64,000 bases of DNA from an uncultured Verrucomicrobia subdivision 3 bacterium (GCA_903850425.1 CAINLR010000141.1:171296-235295), one strand, 5' to 3'. Positions 50,260 to 59,053 are shown, numbered from the stretch's first letter. The notes: a model not told the origin generated them from the sequence alone. Numbers and translations: made by a program.

Positions 50260-51174
50260 CTACGATTCCTCAAACAACGCCTGTGCGAACTGCTTCGCGT
50301 CGAAGGGCTGCAAGTCATCCGGTTGCTCGCCGAGGCCGATGAATTTGATGGGCAGGCCGAGTTCCTTCTGGATCGCCACCACCATGCCGCCTTTGCTCGT
50401 GCCGTCCAGTTTGGTCACGATGAGGCCGGTGAGTGGGACGGCCTTGTGAAATTCGCGCGCCTGGTTCAGCGCGTTCATGCCGGTCGTCGCATCGAGCACC
50501 AGCAAAACCTCATGCGGTGCGCCGGCGAGCTGCTTGCCGATGACGCGGTGCAGCTTCTGCAATTCCTGCATCAAGTTGTGCTTGGTGTGCAGGCGGCCGG
50601 CGGTGTCGATAAACAGGTAATCCGCCTTGCGCGCCTGCGCGGCAGTGACGGCGTCGTGCGCCACGGACGCGGCATCCGAACCATATGCGCTCGCGATGAC
50701 CTCGACCTTGAGGCGGGCACCCCACAATTTGATCTGCTCAATGGCCGCCGCGCGAAACGTGTCGCACGCGGCGAGCAGCACGGATTTTTTCTGCGCCTGA
50801 AAATAATGCGCGAGCTTGGCGCTCGTCGTGGTCTTGCCCGTGCCGTTCACGCCGACGATGGAGACAACGCAGGTGCTGCCGGGGATTTCGCGGAGCTTCG
50901 GATTATTTGCGGCCAGGCTCTTCTCAATTTCCGCGCGGGCGATGGCGAGGTAGTCGAGGCCGGCGGTGCCCTGCGTTTCGTAGGCTTTCTTCACGGCCGC
51001 CACGATCTGCGAAGTCATCGGCATGCCGAGATCGGCGGCGATGAGGGCGTGTTCGATTTCTTCCAGCGACTCGGCGGTCAGCTTGGGCGAACGTGTGATG
51101 ATGCGCTTGAGTTCGTGCGTGAGCTTGGCGTGCGTCTTGGCCAGGCCGGCTTTGAATTTGGAAAAAAGTCCCAT
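50260..51174 (-). CDS. ftsY: Signal recognition particle receptor FtsY
   Basis: This 304-residue SRP GTPase docks ribosome-SRP complexes at the inner membrane. The start [15 protein letters not shown] (51174) gives the conserved amphipathic targeting helix; an ATG five codons upstream is also open. The N domain (about 1-95) precedes the G domain with P-loop 'GVNGTGKTT' (108-116), '[15 protein letters not shown]', '[13 protein letters not shown]', '[15 protein letters not shown]' and '[15 protein letters not shown]'. The acidic A domain of E. coli FtsY is absent, as in many bacteria. The gene is followed downstream by a GC-rich hairpin (GCGCCAG/CTGGCGC near 50209) and preceded by the 51184-51314 repeat. 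Confidence 0.96.
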   Translation of the reverse strand: MGLFSKFKAGLAKTHAKLTHELKRIITRSPKLTAESLEEIEHALIAADLGMPMTSQIVAAVKKAYETQGTAGLDYLAIARAEIEKSLAANNPKLREIPGSTCVVSIVGVNGTGKTTTSAKLAHYFQAQKKSVLLAACDTFRAAAIEQIKLWGARLKVEVIASAYGSDAASVAHDAVTAAQARKADYLFIDTAGRLHTKHNLMQELQKLHRVIGKQLAGAPHEVLLVLDATTGMNALNQAREFHKAVPLTGLIVTKLDGTSKGGMVVAIQKELGLPIKFIGLGEQPDDLQPFDAKQFAQALFEES

Positions 51175-51183
51175 GAGATTTTC

Positions 51184-51314
51184 AACCACGGATTAACCCG
51201 GATGGACACGGATAACAAAACCAAACGCAGAGCAAAAAAATCTCTGCGCCTCTTTGCGGCCTCTGCATCTCTGCGTTTGGTCCCATCCGGGTTGATCAGT
51301 GTCCATCCGTGGTT
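51184..51314. repeat. Large palindromic intergenic element supplying the PHP gene stop
   Basis: Outer arms AACCACGGAT (51184-51193) and ATCCGTGGTT (51305-51314) are perfect. They continue inward as 'AACCCGGATGGACACGGAT' against 'ATCCGGGTTGATCAGTGTCC', and inner arms ACCAAACGCAGAG and CTCTGCGTTTGGT pair perfectly. The whole fills the ftsY-PHP gap, and its right end provides the TAA (51313-51315) of the PHP gene. Confidence 0.85.
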
Positions 51315-52137
51315 ATCGTTTTCGTTCGGCGACTTTGTCTTTGAGCTTTTGAACGTGTTCGTAGGGCAGTTTGACTGTGCCGATGAGCGGCTTTTGTTTG
51401 CTGAAGCCGTGGCAATCGGAACCGCCGGTGACGAGCAGATGATATTTCTCCGCAAACTCCAGATACCGCTCCGCCATCGTGGTGGAGTGCTTGGTGTGAA
51501 AACATTCAATCCCATCCAGGCCCGCCGCCACGAGGTCGGGAATGATTTCGTCCGAGCGATTCAAACCGGGATGCGCCATCACCGCCAACCCGCCCGCCTG
51601 GTGAATCAGCTCAACCGCTTCCATCGCGGACATCTTGGTTTTGGGCACCCAGGCGGGCCGGCCTTTTTTGAGATATTTGTCGAACGCCTCATCCAGGCTG
51701 CCGATGAGCTTTTCCTTCACCAGCGCGCGGGCGACGTGCGGGCGGCCGGGCGACTGGCAATTGGCCAGCGCAAACACGGCTTCGGCCTTGAGCGGCAGGC
51801 CAAGTTTGTTCAGCGCGCCGACCATCTCGCGGATGCGGCGCTGGCGGACGGCTTGAAACCCGGCGATGCGCTGGAGCAAAACCTGGTTCTGCGTGTCCAC
51901 GAGGTAGGCGAGAATGTGGACTTCGATGTCCGCGTGTTCGGCCGTGAGTTCGGTGCCGGCAATAAATTCGATCCGCGCCGCCACGCACGCCGCCGCCGCG
52001 CGGTCGCAACCCTCGAGCGTGTCATGATCGGTCAGAGCGATGGCGCTGAACCCAAGCTGGCTCGCGCGCGCCACCAATTCTTCCGGCGTGAACGTGCCGT
52101 CGGAAAAAAACGTGTGCAGATGGAGGTCGGCGAACAT
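51313..52137 (-). CDS. PHP-domain phosphoesterase (RNase AM/YciV-like)
   Basis: This 274-residue metal-dependent phosphoesterase has the PHP motifs in order: 'MFADLHLHTFFSDGTFTPEE' (His5, His7 region), 'AIALTDHDTLEG', 'IEFIAGTELTAEH', 'GGLAVMAHPGLNR' and 'LLVTGGSDCHGFSKQKPLIG'. The family includes YciV/RNase AM, a 5'-3' exoribonuclease and 3',5'-nucleoside bisphosphatase. Cytoplasmic location is expected. The C-terminal codons run into a palindromic repeat that provides the stop. It lies behind nusB on the minus strand, 80 bp away, and before ftsY, so the three may be expressed together. Confidence 0.9.
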   Translation of the reverse strand: MFADLHLHTFFSDGTFTPEELVARASQLGFSAIALTDHDTLEGCDRAAAACVAARIEFIAGTELTAEHADIEVHILAYLVDTQNQVLLQRIAGFQAVRQRRIREMVGALNKLGLPLKAEAVFALANCQSPGRPHVARALVKEKLIGSLDEAFDKYLKKGRPAWVPKTKMSAMEAVELIHQAGGLAVMAHPGLNRSDEIIPDLVAAGLDGIECFHTKHSTTMAERYLEFAEKYHLLVTGGSDCHGFSKQKPLIGTVKLPYEHVQKLKDKVAERKR

Positions 52138-52217
52138 CGGGAACTAAAAATTAAAAAATTTCAAATGCCCGGCGTGCCGCGCACGCTCGCCCTTTTGAAT
52201 TTTGAATTTGGAATTGT

Positions 52218-52718
52218 TCATTGAACGGGTCTGGCCGGACGGAGAATTTCGCTCCGGATCTTGTCCAGAATGCCGTTCACGAATTTGCCGCTGTCCTCGG
52301 TGGAGAATTTTTTGGCGATGTCCACCGCCTCGTTGATGCTGACGGCGGGCGGGATGTCGTCGCGGTGGAGCATTTCATAAATGGCGAGCCGCATGACGTT
52401 GCGATCCACGGCGGCGATGCGATGAAAATCCCAGTTCTTGGCGTGCCCTTTGATTTTTTCGTCAATGGCGTCGCGATGCTGGATGACGCCTTTGATGAGC
52501 GGTTCGGCGAAGAGCCGCATCTCGGCCTCCTCGACGGTGGGCGGCGGCAATTCGGTCACCTCGCCCCATTTGGCGTGGCCTTTTTCATCTTCGATGGCGG
52601 CCGCGCGCTGGGAATTCCAGAACGTGGACAGCTCCAGTTCGAGATTATCCGGTGGATTCAGATCGTGCTGAAACAAAAATTGGACTGCGCGTTCGCGCGC
52701 TTCGCGTCGTTTACCCAT
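52218..52718 (-). CDS. nusB: Transcription antitermination factor NusB
   Basis: This is a 166-residue RNA-binding protein that works with NusE/S10 in rRNA antitermination. The start 'MGKRREARERAVQFLFQHDL' at 52718 carries the Arg-rich N-terminus of the family. The longer open frame upstream has no similarity and is rejected. A family core follows: 'LIKGVIQHRDAIDEKIKGHA', 'NWDFHRIAAVDRNVMRLAIY', 'EMLHRDDIPPAVSINEAVDI', 'AKKFSTEDSGKFVNGILDKI'. A 20-residue insertion ('NSQRAAAIEDEKGHAKWGEV') separates the first helices and lengthens it relative to E. coli. No ribH neighbour is present, unlike many genomes. Confidence 0.95.
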   Translation of the reverse strand: MGKRREARERAVQFLFQHDLNPPDNLELELSTFWNSQRAAAIEDEKGHAKWGEVTELPPPTVEEAEMRLFAEPLIKGVIQHRDAIDEKIKGHAKNWDFHRIAAVDRNVMRLAIYEMLHRDDIPPAVSINEAVDIAKKFSTEDSGKFVNGILDKIRSEILRPARPVQ

Positions 52719-52872
52719 ATTGAAGCATAGTGCCGCATAACCGCGGCACGGGAAATGAAAAACTACAGGCAGCAGTTTTTTCAGGCGGAAACGGAGGGAA
52801 CGGAGAAACATTTTCCGCTCCCACCTTGTTTTCTCTGTTTCCTCCTGTGAAATTATTCGTTAGTTTCCGCGC

Positions 52873-53259
52873 ATGAATAAAGTCGGCAAACTCCTGCACA
52901 CGCGCTACCGCGTGAACGATCTGGAGCGCACGGTGGCGTTTTATCGGGATGTGCTCGGCTTGGAAGAAATCAAGCGGCACAAATCGCCGCGCGGTTCGGA
53001 ACTCGTTTTCCTGAAGACGGCGGGCAGCGAGGAACTGATTGAAATCACCTGCTTTCCCGGCAGCGGCCCCGTGCAAGTGCAGCCGGACCTGACGCACTTG
53101 GCATTCGAGGTGGAAAGCCTGGCCGAATTTGAAAAACACCTGGCGCAGCACGGCCTGAAATATTCCGACGGCCCGACGACGAGTTCGAGCGGGACGACCT
53201 TCGCCTTCATTGACGCGCCCGAAGGCTATGAAATCGAATTGATCCAGAAAAAACTGTAA
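52873..53259 (+). CDS. Glyoxalase/VOC-family metalloenzyme
   Basis: This is a 128-residue vicinal-oxygen-chelate protein with two beta-alpha-beta modules: 'LLHTRYRVNDLERTVAFYRD' then 'VLGLEEI', and 'LTHLAFEVESLAEFEKHLAQ' then 'IDAPEGYEIELIQKKL'. The metal ligands expected in GloA-type enzymes are visible: His9 and a Glu in the first half, and His and Glu in the second ('THLAFEV', 'YEIELIQ'). It is most like lactoylglutathione lyase, which detoxifies methylglyoxal, but other VOC activities are possible. The gene is divergent from nusB, with 154 bp between, and a small palindrome follows it. Confidence 0.88.
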   Translation: MNKVGKLLHTRYRVNDLERTVAFYRDVLGLEEIKRHKSPRGSELVFLKTAGSEELIEITCFPGSGPVQVQPDLTHLAFEVESLAEFEKHLAQHGLKYSDGPTTSSSGTTFAFIDAPEGYEIELIQKKL

Positions 53260-53260
53260 C

Positions 53261-53298
53261 GCGGTCTGTGGCCGTCGCCGGCGCTCACAGAGCGCCGC
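53261..53298. repeat. Small palindromic element after the glyoxalase gene
   Basis: GCGGTCTGTG and CACAGAGCGCCGC form an imperfect hairpin directly behind the stop codon. It may act as a terminator-like structure, although no T-run follows. Confidence 0.5.
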
Positions 53299-53341
53299 TA
53301 CAACTCAGAATCTAAAACTCAAAACTAAAAATTATTTCACC

Positions 53342-54241
53342 ATGAGCGTATTAATTGTCGGCACCACCGCACTCGATTCCATCAAAACCCCCACTAAGGA
53401 AAACCCGCGCCTGCTGGGCGGTTCCGCCAGCCACGCCGCTGTGGCCGCGAGTTTTTTCTCGCCGGTAAAACTCGTCGGCGGCGTGGGCGAGGATTTCCCC
53501 AAGAAATACATCGAGCTTTATCGCAAGCACCAGATTGACCTGGCCGGCCTGCAAATCTTGCCCGGCAAAACGTTTCATTGGTCGGGCGAATACGAGATCA
53601 ACATGAACAACCGCCGCACGCTGGCGACGGAACTGGGCGTGATTGAAACTTTCTCGCCGGTGCTGCCCAAAGCATATCAAAACACCGCCTTCGTCTTGCT
53701 CGGCAACATCGCGCCAGCCCTGCAGCTCAGCGTGCTGGACCAGATGAAGAAGCCGAAGTTCGTCGTGGCTGACTCGATGGATTTGTGGCTGAACATCGCG
53801 CTCGCCGACCTGCTCAAGCTGCTCAAGCGCGTGGACGGCTTTGTGCTGAATGACAGCGAGGCGGAACTGCTCACGAAGGAAGACAACGTTTTCGTGGCGC
53901 TGAAGAAGATTCACAAACTCGGCCCGAAATACGTGATCATCAAAAAAGGTTCACACGGCTCCATTCTCTCCGGGCCGAAAGGCATTTTCATCTGCCCGGC
54001 ATATCCGCTACACACCGTCGAAGACCCGACGGGCGCGGGCGATTCCTTCGTCGGCGGCATGATGGGTTATCTCGCCACGGCGAAAGGGTCAGTTGATTCC
54101 AACATCCGCCGCGCCATGGTTTATGGCAGCGTCACCGCCTCGTTCTGCTGCGAAGGTTTTGGTTTGAACGCCACGACCAAGACCAAGCGCGCCGACATTG
54201 AAAAACGCGTGCGGGAACTGGAAAAACTGACCAGGTTTTAG
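53342..54241 (+). CDS. PfkB/ribokinase-family sugar kinase
   Basis: This 299-residue kinase phosphorylates a sugar or nucleoside in the cytoplasm. The N-terminal 'VLIVGTTALDSIKTPTKEN' and 'RLLGGSASHAAVAASFFS' with 'VGGVGEDFP' form the first PfkB signature. The anion-hole signature 'DPTGAGDSFVGGMMGYL' carries catalytic Asp in GAGD. 'FVLNDSEAELLT' and 'YVIIKKGSHGSIL' are conserved in the family. The GGS-A-H version of the GG-N-A motif lacks the usual Asn. The substrate cannot be predicted. It is monocistronic, with A/T-rich DNA upstream. Confidence 0.9.
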   Translation: MSVLIVGTTALDSIKTPTKENPRLLGGSASHAAVAASFFSPVKLVGGVGEDFPKKYIELYRKHQIDLAGLQILPGKTFHWSGEYEINMNNRRTLATELGVIETFSPVLPKAYQNTAFVLLGNIAPALQLSVLDQMKKPKFVVADSMDLWLNIALADLLKLLKRVDGFVLNDSEAELLTKEDNVFVALKKIHKLGPKYVIIKKGSHGSILSGPKGIFICPAYPLHTVEDPTGAGDSFVGGMMGYLATAKGSVDSNIRRAMVYGSVTASFCCEGFGLNATTKTKRADIEKRVRELEKLTRF

Positions 54242-54318
54242 TCGCGTATTTTAAGGCACTGGGGTGGCTTTGGTTGCACTGCCTCCAAGGCCATCGCCGA
54301 ACCTGTCGGCGCCAGGCG

Positions 54319-54540
54319 ATGGCGTCTTTCTTGAATGCTCACATCCACGAGCAGATCTCCGACCGCATCATCACCTTGCTCAAGCAACGAACCGTTCCCT
54401 GGCAAAAACCTTGGAAAGCCCGCACCGGGTTGCCCCGGAATCTCGTCAGTCAAAAGTCACATCGGGGCATCAATGTCATTCTGTTATTGGTCATGAGCTA
54501 TGAATCACCCTGCTGGCTCACGAGCGCTGATCCCTTTCTG
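54319..54540 (+). pseudogene. ArdC-type antirestriction/ssDNA-binding protein, N-terminal fragment
   Basis: Reading from ATG 54319, 'MASFLNAHIHEQISDRIITL', 'LKQRTVPWQKPWKARTGLPR', 'NLVSQKSHRGINVILLLVMS' and 'YESPCWLT' match the N-terminal domain of ArdC (DUF1738), which binds single-stranded DNA and protects incoming plasmids. Just after the conserved 'SPxWLT' the similarity ends abruptly and the frame reads into unrelated sequence; the C-terminal metallopeptidase domain is absent. This is therefore a truncated relic of a plasmid or integrative element. Confidence 0.75.
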
Positions 54541-54740
54541 CCGTCCAACCCGCCGAAGCGGGTTTTGCTTCGGTTGGCGGACCGTGGCTGTGAGCGCGGA
54601 CGGCGTTTTACAGCCAACAGCGCCGGCGGCAATATTCGCCCTTCGCTGGCGTGTTCCCGCAGGCGGAAGTCTGGGCAGTCAAAGCCCGCTTCCACCGAGG
54701 CTCGGCAACAACTTGAACATATCATCCGTAGGATTCCGCC

Positions 54741-54990
54741 TTCCGTTTTTTCCGGTGCAACCCGACCCCGAGCTTGGTTTTGTGCTGCATCCACTGGACG
54801 GGGCGACGAACAAGGTGTTGGCCCGGGCTGGGCGCGGCGAACGGCGCGACTATTTGGACGTGCTGTTTCTGCACCGGAACGTTTTGAGTCTGGGGGGGGC
54901 GCTGGCTTGGGCGGCCGGCGGCAAAAATGCCGGCTTCACCGTGCAATTTTTGGTCGAGGAGGCGCAACGCCTCGCTCACTATCCGGCCAT
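54741..54990 (+). pseudogene. Fragment of an AbiEii-like nucleotidyltransferase toxin
   Basis: One frame reads 'FPVQPDPELGFVLHPLDGAT', 'NKVLARAGRGERRDYLDVLF', 'LHRNVLSLGGALAWAAGGKN' and 'AGFTVQFLVEEAQRLAHYPA'. This resembles the C-terminal half of nucleotidyl-transferase AbiEii/AbiGii toxin family proteins as I recall them (LHP-D-ATNK...GR-E-RD--D). The N-terminal nucleotidyltransferase motif is missing and the end runs into the EpsI-like remnant. It is a decayed piece. The family link is by memory of the pattern and should be searched. Confidence 0.5.
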
Positions 54991-55009
54991 CCGGCTGAAG
55001 TCTCGCCAT

Positions 55010-55678
55010 CGAAACGCCGCTTGGTTCCGCTGCTGCTGACGCTGGTGGTCTGGTTCGGCGTGGTCGGAATTTCAGTCGAAGCCTGGTATCGCTGGCACGA
55101 AATACGAATGCCGTCGGCCACTCTCTGGACGATGTCGTGGCCGACTCATAATCCCACCTTCAAAACCGCTGTGTTGTCAGACCGCACCCGCAACTGCTCC
55201 GTTAAGATGAAGGCCGCAGCGTGGCTTGGGCGGCGGATGAAATTGTGTGGCAGGCGGTGTTCCTGCGGTGGAATCCGGGTCGCACGGCGCTGCATCTGGC
55301 ACAAAACCACACGCCTGAAGTATACCTGACCGCCGCCAGCCATCCGTTGACGACGATTTCCGAACCGGCGTGGTTTGGAGCCGGCGGCTTGCGGCTGCCA
55401 TTCATCGTTTACACCATCCACAACACGCTGAAACCGGTTTATGTTTTCTATTGCCTGTGGGATATGACCGCACCAGCGCCCAAGGCCGGGGCGCGCTGTC
55501 GTTGAATTACGGGAATCGCCTGGCACCCGTGTTGGCTGGTTTGCGCAATCCCGGCCAGCGCTCACTGAAAATCGCCCTGACCGGCAATTTAAATGAAGCT
55601 CAAGCTCGAACCGCCTTTCAGAACCAGCTCCAGAAAATAATCGAGCGCGAGCCAGTGCCGGCGGGCGGATTGAGATAA
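55010..55678 (+). pseudogene. Decayed exosortase-associated EpsI-like protein
   Basis: Three frames together make one protein of about 220 residues. The first part 'RRLVPLLLTLVVWFGVVGIS' and 'VEAWYRWHEIRMPSATLWTM' includes a membrane helix; its start codon appears lost (ATCGAAACGC at about 55010 where ATGAAACGC would be expected). After 'FKTAVLSDRTR' the frame shifts and a TAA follows, then 'VAWAADEIVWQAVFLRWNPG', 'RTALHLAQNHTPEVYLTAAS' and 'LRLPFIVYTIHNTLKPVYVF'. A second shift near 55460 leads to 'LNYGNRLAPVLAGLRNPGQR' and the end at TAA 55678. The text matches the EpsI-like/DUF3485 domain linked to exosortases. At least two frameshifts and one stop make it non-functional. Confidence 0.65.
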
Positions 55679-55768
55679 ATTTCTGAGATCGTATTTCAGC
55701 CGCGCGCCGAGGATGCTTCTTCGGCGCATTTTTTTATTGTCCAGCCGAAAGCCGCGCGCTCACGAGGT

Positions 55769-57328
55769 TCACAAATCAAGCGGGGGAGTCTCCGCCCTTG
55801 ACTGAATCGTATTGGGCAAAACCGTTTCACCCACCGCCGGCACTTTGGGACGGGCATCGAAACGGACCGGCAGTTGGTGGAGCTTGGTCCAATCCCCAAT
55901 GGCCTTGATCCAACCTTCGGCCAGCAGATCGGCCAGAATATCAGAAATGGAATGGGTGCTGATGGAAACCCCGGGCGTGGGTGACGTTTGTAATTCGGGT
56001 CGGCCGACGCTTAGTTCCAGAAAGCAATATTTTTGGCCAGGCAAAGGATGCTTGTAAACGTCGCAGTTTTCCTTGGCGATGGCGATCAACGACCACGTCT
56101 TCTCCTCGTCTTCCAAGCGAATCCGGACGCTGGCAAAACCCAGTTTGCGGGCGATGAAAACCACGTCCTCGGCCAGATCTTCCTGGGTTTGGGCGCGCTT
56201 GCCTTCCAAGGCGAGCCAGCGGCACAGGCAAATGGCATATTGAATGTCCGTCCGCGCCTCAAACGAATTCCCCAGCACCCCTCCGACGGAGAACCATTCG
56301 CGGCTGAAACTAAATTTTCCCGCCGCCAGGAGGATGATCAAGACCCCGGTGCCCAAACACACCGGAAAATATTGACCGCGCCAGCAAAAAGTGGAGAACC
56401 CCAACAGTAGAAAAAAGGCCGTGAACGCGTATAGACCCAACACCACCCGCCGCCGGGAATGGCCCAAAGCCAGCAAGCGGTGATGAATGTGTTTGCGATC
56501 CGGTCGGAACAAGGGCAGGCCTTTCAGCCCGCGCCGCAGAATCGCCACCGAGGTGTCAATGATGGGCAGGGCCAGCACGAATAAAGGGGCCATTAAAGCG
56601 GTCACAATCGTCCCCTTATGCGACGTTACGATCGTGCTGCAACCGATGAAGAAGCCCAAGAAATAGGCCCCGCCATCGCCCATGTAAATCCGGGCCGGTG
56701 GAAAGTTAAACCGTAGAAATCCCAACAAGGCGCCCGCCATGCCGGCGGCGACCACGGGCACCAAATCCGCCTGCAGGGAGACATACATCAGCAGCACCAT
56801 CAGCATGAGACAAATGCCGCCAGCCAAGCCATCAATGCCATCAATCAAGTTGATGAGGTTGGTCATGGCCACCAGCCAGATCACCGTGACCGGCCCGGCC
56901 CAATGGCCCAAATCAATGATTTCATACGTGATCGGAATCTTGAATTGGAAAATGCCAATGCCACAATAAAAGGTGGCGATGGCGATGAATAATTGGCCGA
57001 TAAGTTTCCGCTTGGCCCCCAACCCGAACAGATCGTCCCACAAGCCCAGCGCGAACATGGCCAGCGAAGCGGGAATGACCAGCCAGCGTTCGTTGCTGCG
57101 CAGAAAGTCCGGCCCCGACAAAAAAAAGAAGAACAAAAGCACGGCCACCATCGCGCCCGCCAATGCGATGCCGCCAATGCGTGGGATGGGAGTTTTGTGG
57201 GTATGGTGCGCCTCGCCGACCCGGCCCGGCAGGCCGTAGCGCCGACTCGCTTGCAGCACCAAAACAATCAAGCTGACGCTCGTGGCCAGCCCGATCAAAC
57301 CGCCGATGAATAGCTCAGTCCAAACCAT
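55769..57328 (-). CDS. WecA/TagO/MraY-family glycosyl-1-phosphate transferase with extra C-terminal domain
   Basis: This is a 519-residue integral membrane protein starting at MVWTELFIGGLIGLAT (57328); the longer frame adds an unlikely basic leader. It moves a sugar-1-phosphate from a UDP-sugar to undecaprenyl phosphate, starting an exopolysaccharide or O-antigen. Family motifs are 'HKTPIPRIGGIALAG', 'LGLWDDLFGLGAKRKLIGQL', 'NLINLIDGIDGLAGGICL', 'IYMGDGGAYFLGF' and 'RPDRKHIHHRLLALGHS', with 10-11 membrane helices to about residue 350. The C-terminal ~160 residues are soluble ('FEARTDIQYAICLCRWLALE', 'LAEDVVFIARKLGFASVRIR') and not part of the core fold, perhaps regulatory. It lies beside the exosortase-type relic. 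Confidence 0.9.
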   Translation of the reverse strand: MVWTELFIGGLIGLATSVSLIVLVLQASRRYGLPGRVGEAHHTHKTPIPRIGGIALAGAMVAVLLFFFFLSGPDFLRSNERWLVIPASLAMFALGLWDDLFGLGAKRKLIGQLFIAIATFYCGIGIFQFKIPITYEIIDLGHWAGPVTVIWLVAMTNLINLIDGIDGLAGGICLMLMVLLMYVSLQADLVPVVAAGMAGALLGFLRFNFPPARIYMGDGGAYFLGFFIGCSTIVTSHKGTIVTALMAPLFVLALPIIDTSVAILRRGLKGLPLFRPDRKHIHHRLLALGHSRRRVVLGLYAFTAFFLLLGFSTFCWRGQYFPVCLGTGVLIILLAAGKFSFSREWFSVGGVLGNSFEARTDIQYAICLCRWLALEGKRAQTQEDLAEDVVFIARKLGFASVRIRLEDEEKTWSLIAIAKENCDVYKHPLPGQKYCFLELSVGRPELQTSPTPGVSISTHSISDILADLLAEGWIKAIGDWTKLHQLPVRFDARPKVPAVGETVLPNTIQSRAETPPLDL

Positions 57329-57557
57329 AAATTTTGATCCCCAGACAAAGTTGCCCAAACCAAACCGTGACGACCTTAGCGGAAAGGGCCGCCGGCGACA
57401 AGCCAAGAAATCGAGCTAGATATTCCTTGCCGCGACCCATTGGAATTGCCGCCTGACCTGAGGAAAAATAAATGCGCCGAGGTAAATGTCATGACGCCTG
57501 ATACGGAGATAGGCCACTACCGCTGTTCCTGCCGCTTCTCACCGCAGCTGCGGAAAC

Positions 57558-58841
57558 TTATTGCTGCGGATGCAGCTTTGCCCATTTCTCGTAATGCTGC
57601 AACACCCGTTTGGCCGTGTCCTTGAACCAGCCATAGCCTTTCCGCCGCTCGCGCGAAAGCTCATTCACATCGTCATGAATGGTTTTATCACGATCGCCAA
57701 AAATTGCTTTGTCGCTTCCGATCTCGTAGTAGCGCGCCCAGATCGGCCCGCTGCCCGGCGCGTCCACGAGCTTGCGGCTTTCCGTGCCGACCACCTGAAA
57801 CGACTTGCCTTCGATTTTGGTTTTCTCAAACCACGCCGCGGCCGCGTGAACGGCCGCGACCACATTTGAATCCGGCTTGGGCAGTTGCATCAGAAACAAG
57901 ACAATCGTTCCACTCTCACTCGAGGCGGCGGCCGGCATCTCGTAATTTCGCGCCGACGCTGGCTGCAAAGTGAGCGCGTCGTGTTGCTGGCCCCAGACGG
58001 TGCGTTGGCCATGGGCCACAATCTGCGCGGCGAGCATGCAATCCACGCCGCGCTGCCAGCTCGCGTCGGCTTGGACGCGCAACGGCGGCGAGACAAAGGA
58101 AAATTCCTTTTGCCCGGTGGCCACTTCACTCAGAAATTTCACGATGTTGAGCATGGCATCGTCGTTGAACGTGACCGCGTCGTGATAACCGCCTTGCAAG
58201 GGCCAGACCTGCGGCCAGCCGCCGTTCGGAAATTGCGCGGCGAAAATGTAGTCCAGTCCGCGCTCAAAGGCCGGGCGCCACGCCGCGTTATTCGTGCCGT
58301 GCGCCGCAATCACCTTCGCCAGAAAGCGCAGTTCGGTCGTCGTCGCGTCATTGTCGAACGTGCCGATATAACTCCAGTTCACCTCGGCGGGCGCATCGAA
58401 ATCATTGGGGATGATAAAGCGGGAATTGCTGTCGCCGGCAAACGATTCGCCCGGCGCGCGGACGTGCTGCGCGAAATCCGTGTGCTTGCTCCAGCCGCCC
58501 GCCGGCGTCTGGAACGAGGCAACGCAGTCCGCGATGCGTCCGGCCTCCGCGCCGCCATACCAACTCGCCGTGCGGTCCAGCGGCGTGCCCTTCGGCGAAG
58601 CGGACTTGGGCGGTTCGATCGCTTGATTCAACGCGTGCGCCTTCATTTCCGCGTGCAAAAAATCCTGGTCGGCCTGCCGTTGGCGCACGGAATTTTCCAG
58701 ATAAATTTTCCACGCGGGCAGCGCCGCCACGCGCTCTGCCGTCAACGGCGTCGCCGGCACATTGGTGCCGATGACGGCGGCGAAATTTGGCGCGGCCGAT
58801 CCCAGGGCAAGCGTGGCAAAAACGGCGGTTTTGAAATTCAT
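57558..58841 (-). CDS. Pectate lyase, PL10 family
   Basis: This is a 427-residue secreted enzyme that cleaves polygalacturonate by beta-elimination. The start at 58841 (MNFKTAVFATLALGSAAPNF) gives a signal peptide; the longer frame adds 35 unrelated residues. PL10 features are 'TASWYGGAEAGRIADCVASF' with 'QTPAGGWSKHTDF', 'TFDNDATTTELRFLAKVI', 'FPNGGWPQVWPLQGGYHDAV', 'TFNDDAMLNIVKFL' and the C-terminal 'GSDKAIFGDRDKTIHDDVNE' followed by 'LSRERRKGYGWF', which contains the conserved catalytic Arg region. The (alpha/alpha)3 fold length fits. Calcium dependence is expected. It shares the pectin theme with the GH78 and beta-helix genes at the window start. Confidence 0.93.
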   Translation of the reverse strand: MNFKTAVFATLALGSAAPNFAAVIGTNVPATPLTAERVAALPAWKIYLENSVRQRQADQDFLHAEMKAHALNQAIEPPKSASPKGTPLDRTASWYGGAEAGRIADCVASFQTPAGGWSKHTDFAQHVRAPGESFAGDSNSRFIIPNDFDAPAEVNWSYIGTFDNDATTTELRFLAKVIAAHGTNNAAWRPAFERGLDYIFAAQFPNGGWPQVWPLQGGYHDAVTFNDDAMLNIVKFLSEVATGQKEFSFVSPPLRVQADASWQRGVDCMLAAQIVAHGQRTVWGQQHDALTLQPASARNYEMPAAASSESGTIVLFLMQLPKPDSNVVAAVHAAAAWFEKTKIEGKSFQVVGTESRKLVDAPGSGPIWARYYEIGSDKAIFGDRDKTIHDDVNELSRERRKGYGWFKDTAKRVLQHYEKWAKLHPQQ

Positions 58842-58937
58842 GGTTGCCAGTCCAGACGCCACGGTGACGAATAAAGTTTCGGCCGTCTGGCGGTTTAGCT
58901 GATGCCATCGGCGCACGATGGCGGCGATAAACCGCCC

Positions 58938-58997
58938 GCAGTCCAAACGCTTCGCGCAATTTGGAAACGTCCGGCCAACGCGAAGCGTCTGGACTGC
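58938..58997. repeat. Palindromic element upstream of the pectate lyase gene
   Basis: Arms GCAGTCCAAACGCTTCGCG (58938-58956) and CGCGAAGCGTCTGGACTGC (58979-58997) pair at 18 of 19 positions around a 22-base loop. It lies between the pectate lyase start and the lipid kinase stop. Confidence 0.85.
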
Positions 58998-59053
58998 GGT
59001 TGCTTCAGCACCGCTTGGTTGCGCGTGGCTCTATCCCAAGCCGCCGCCGATGT

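Noticed and set aside
50167-52224. 685-codon plus-strand open frame across ftsY and the PHP gene
   Set aside because: It spans two well-recognised minus-strand genes and the repeat between them, so it is a codon-bias artefact.
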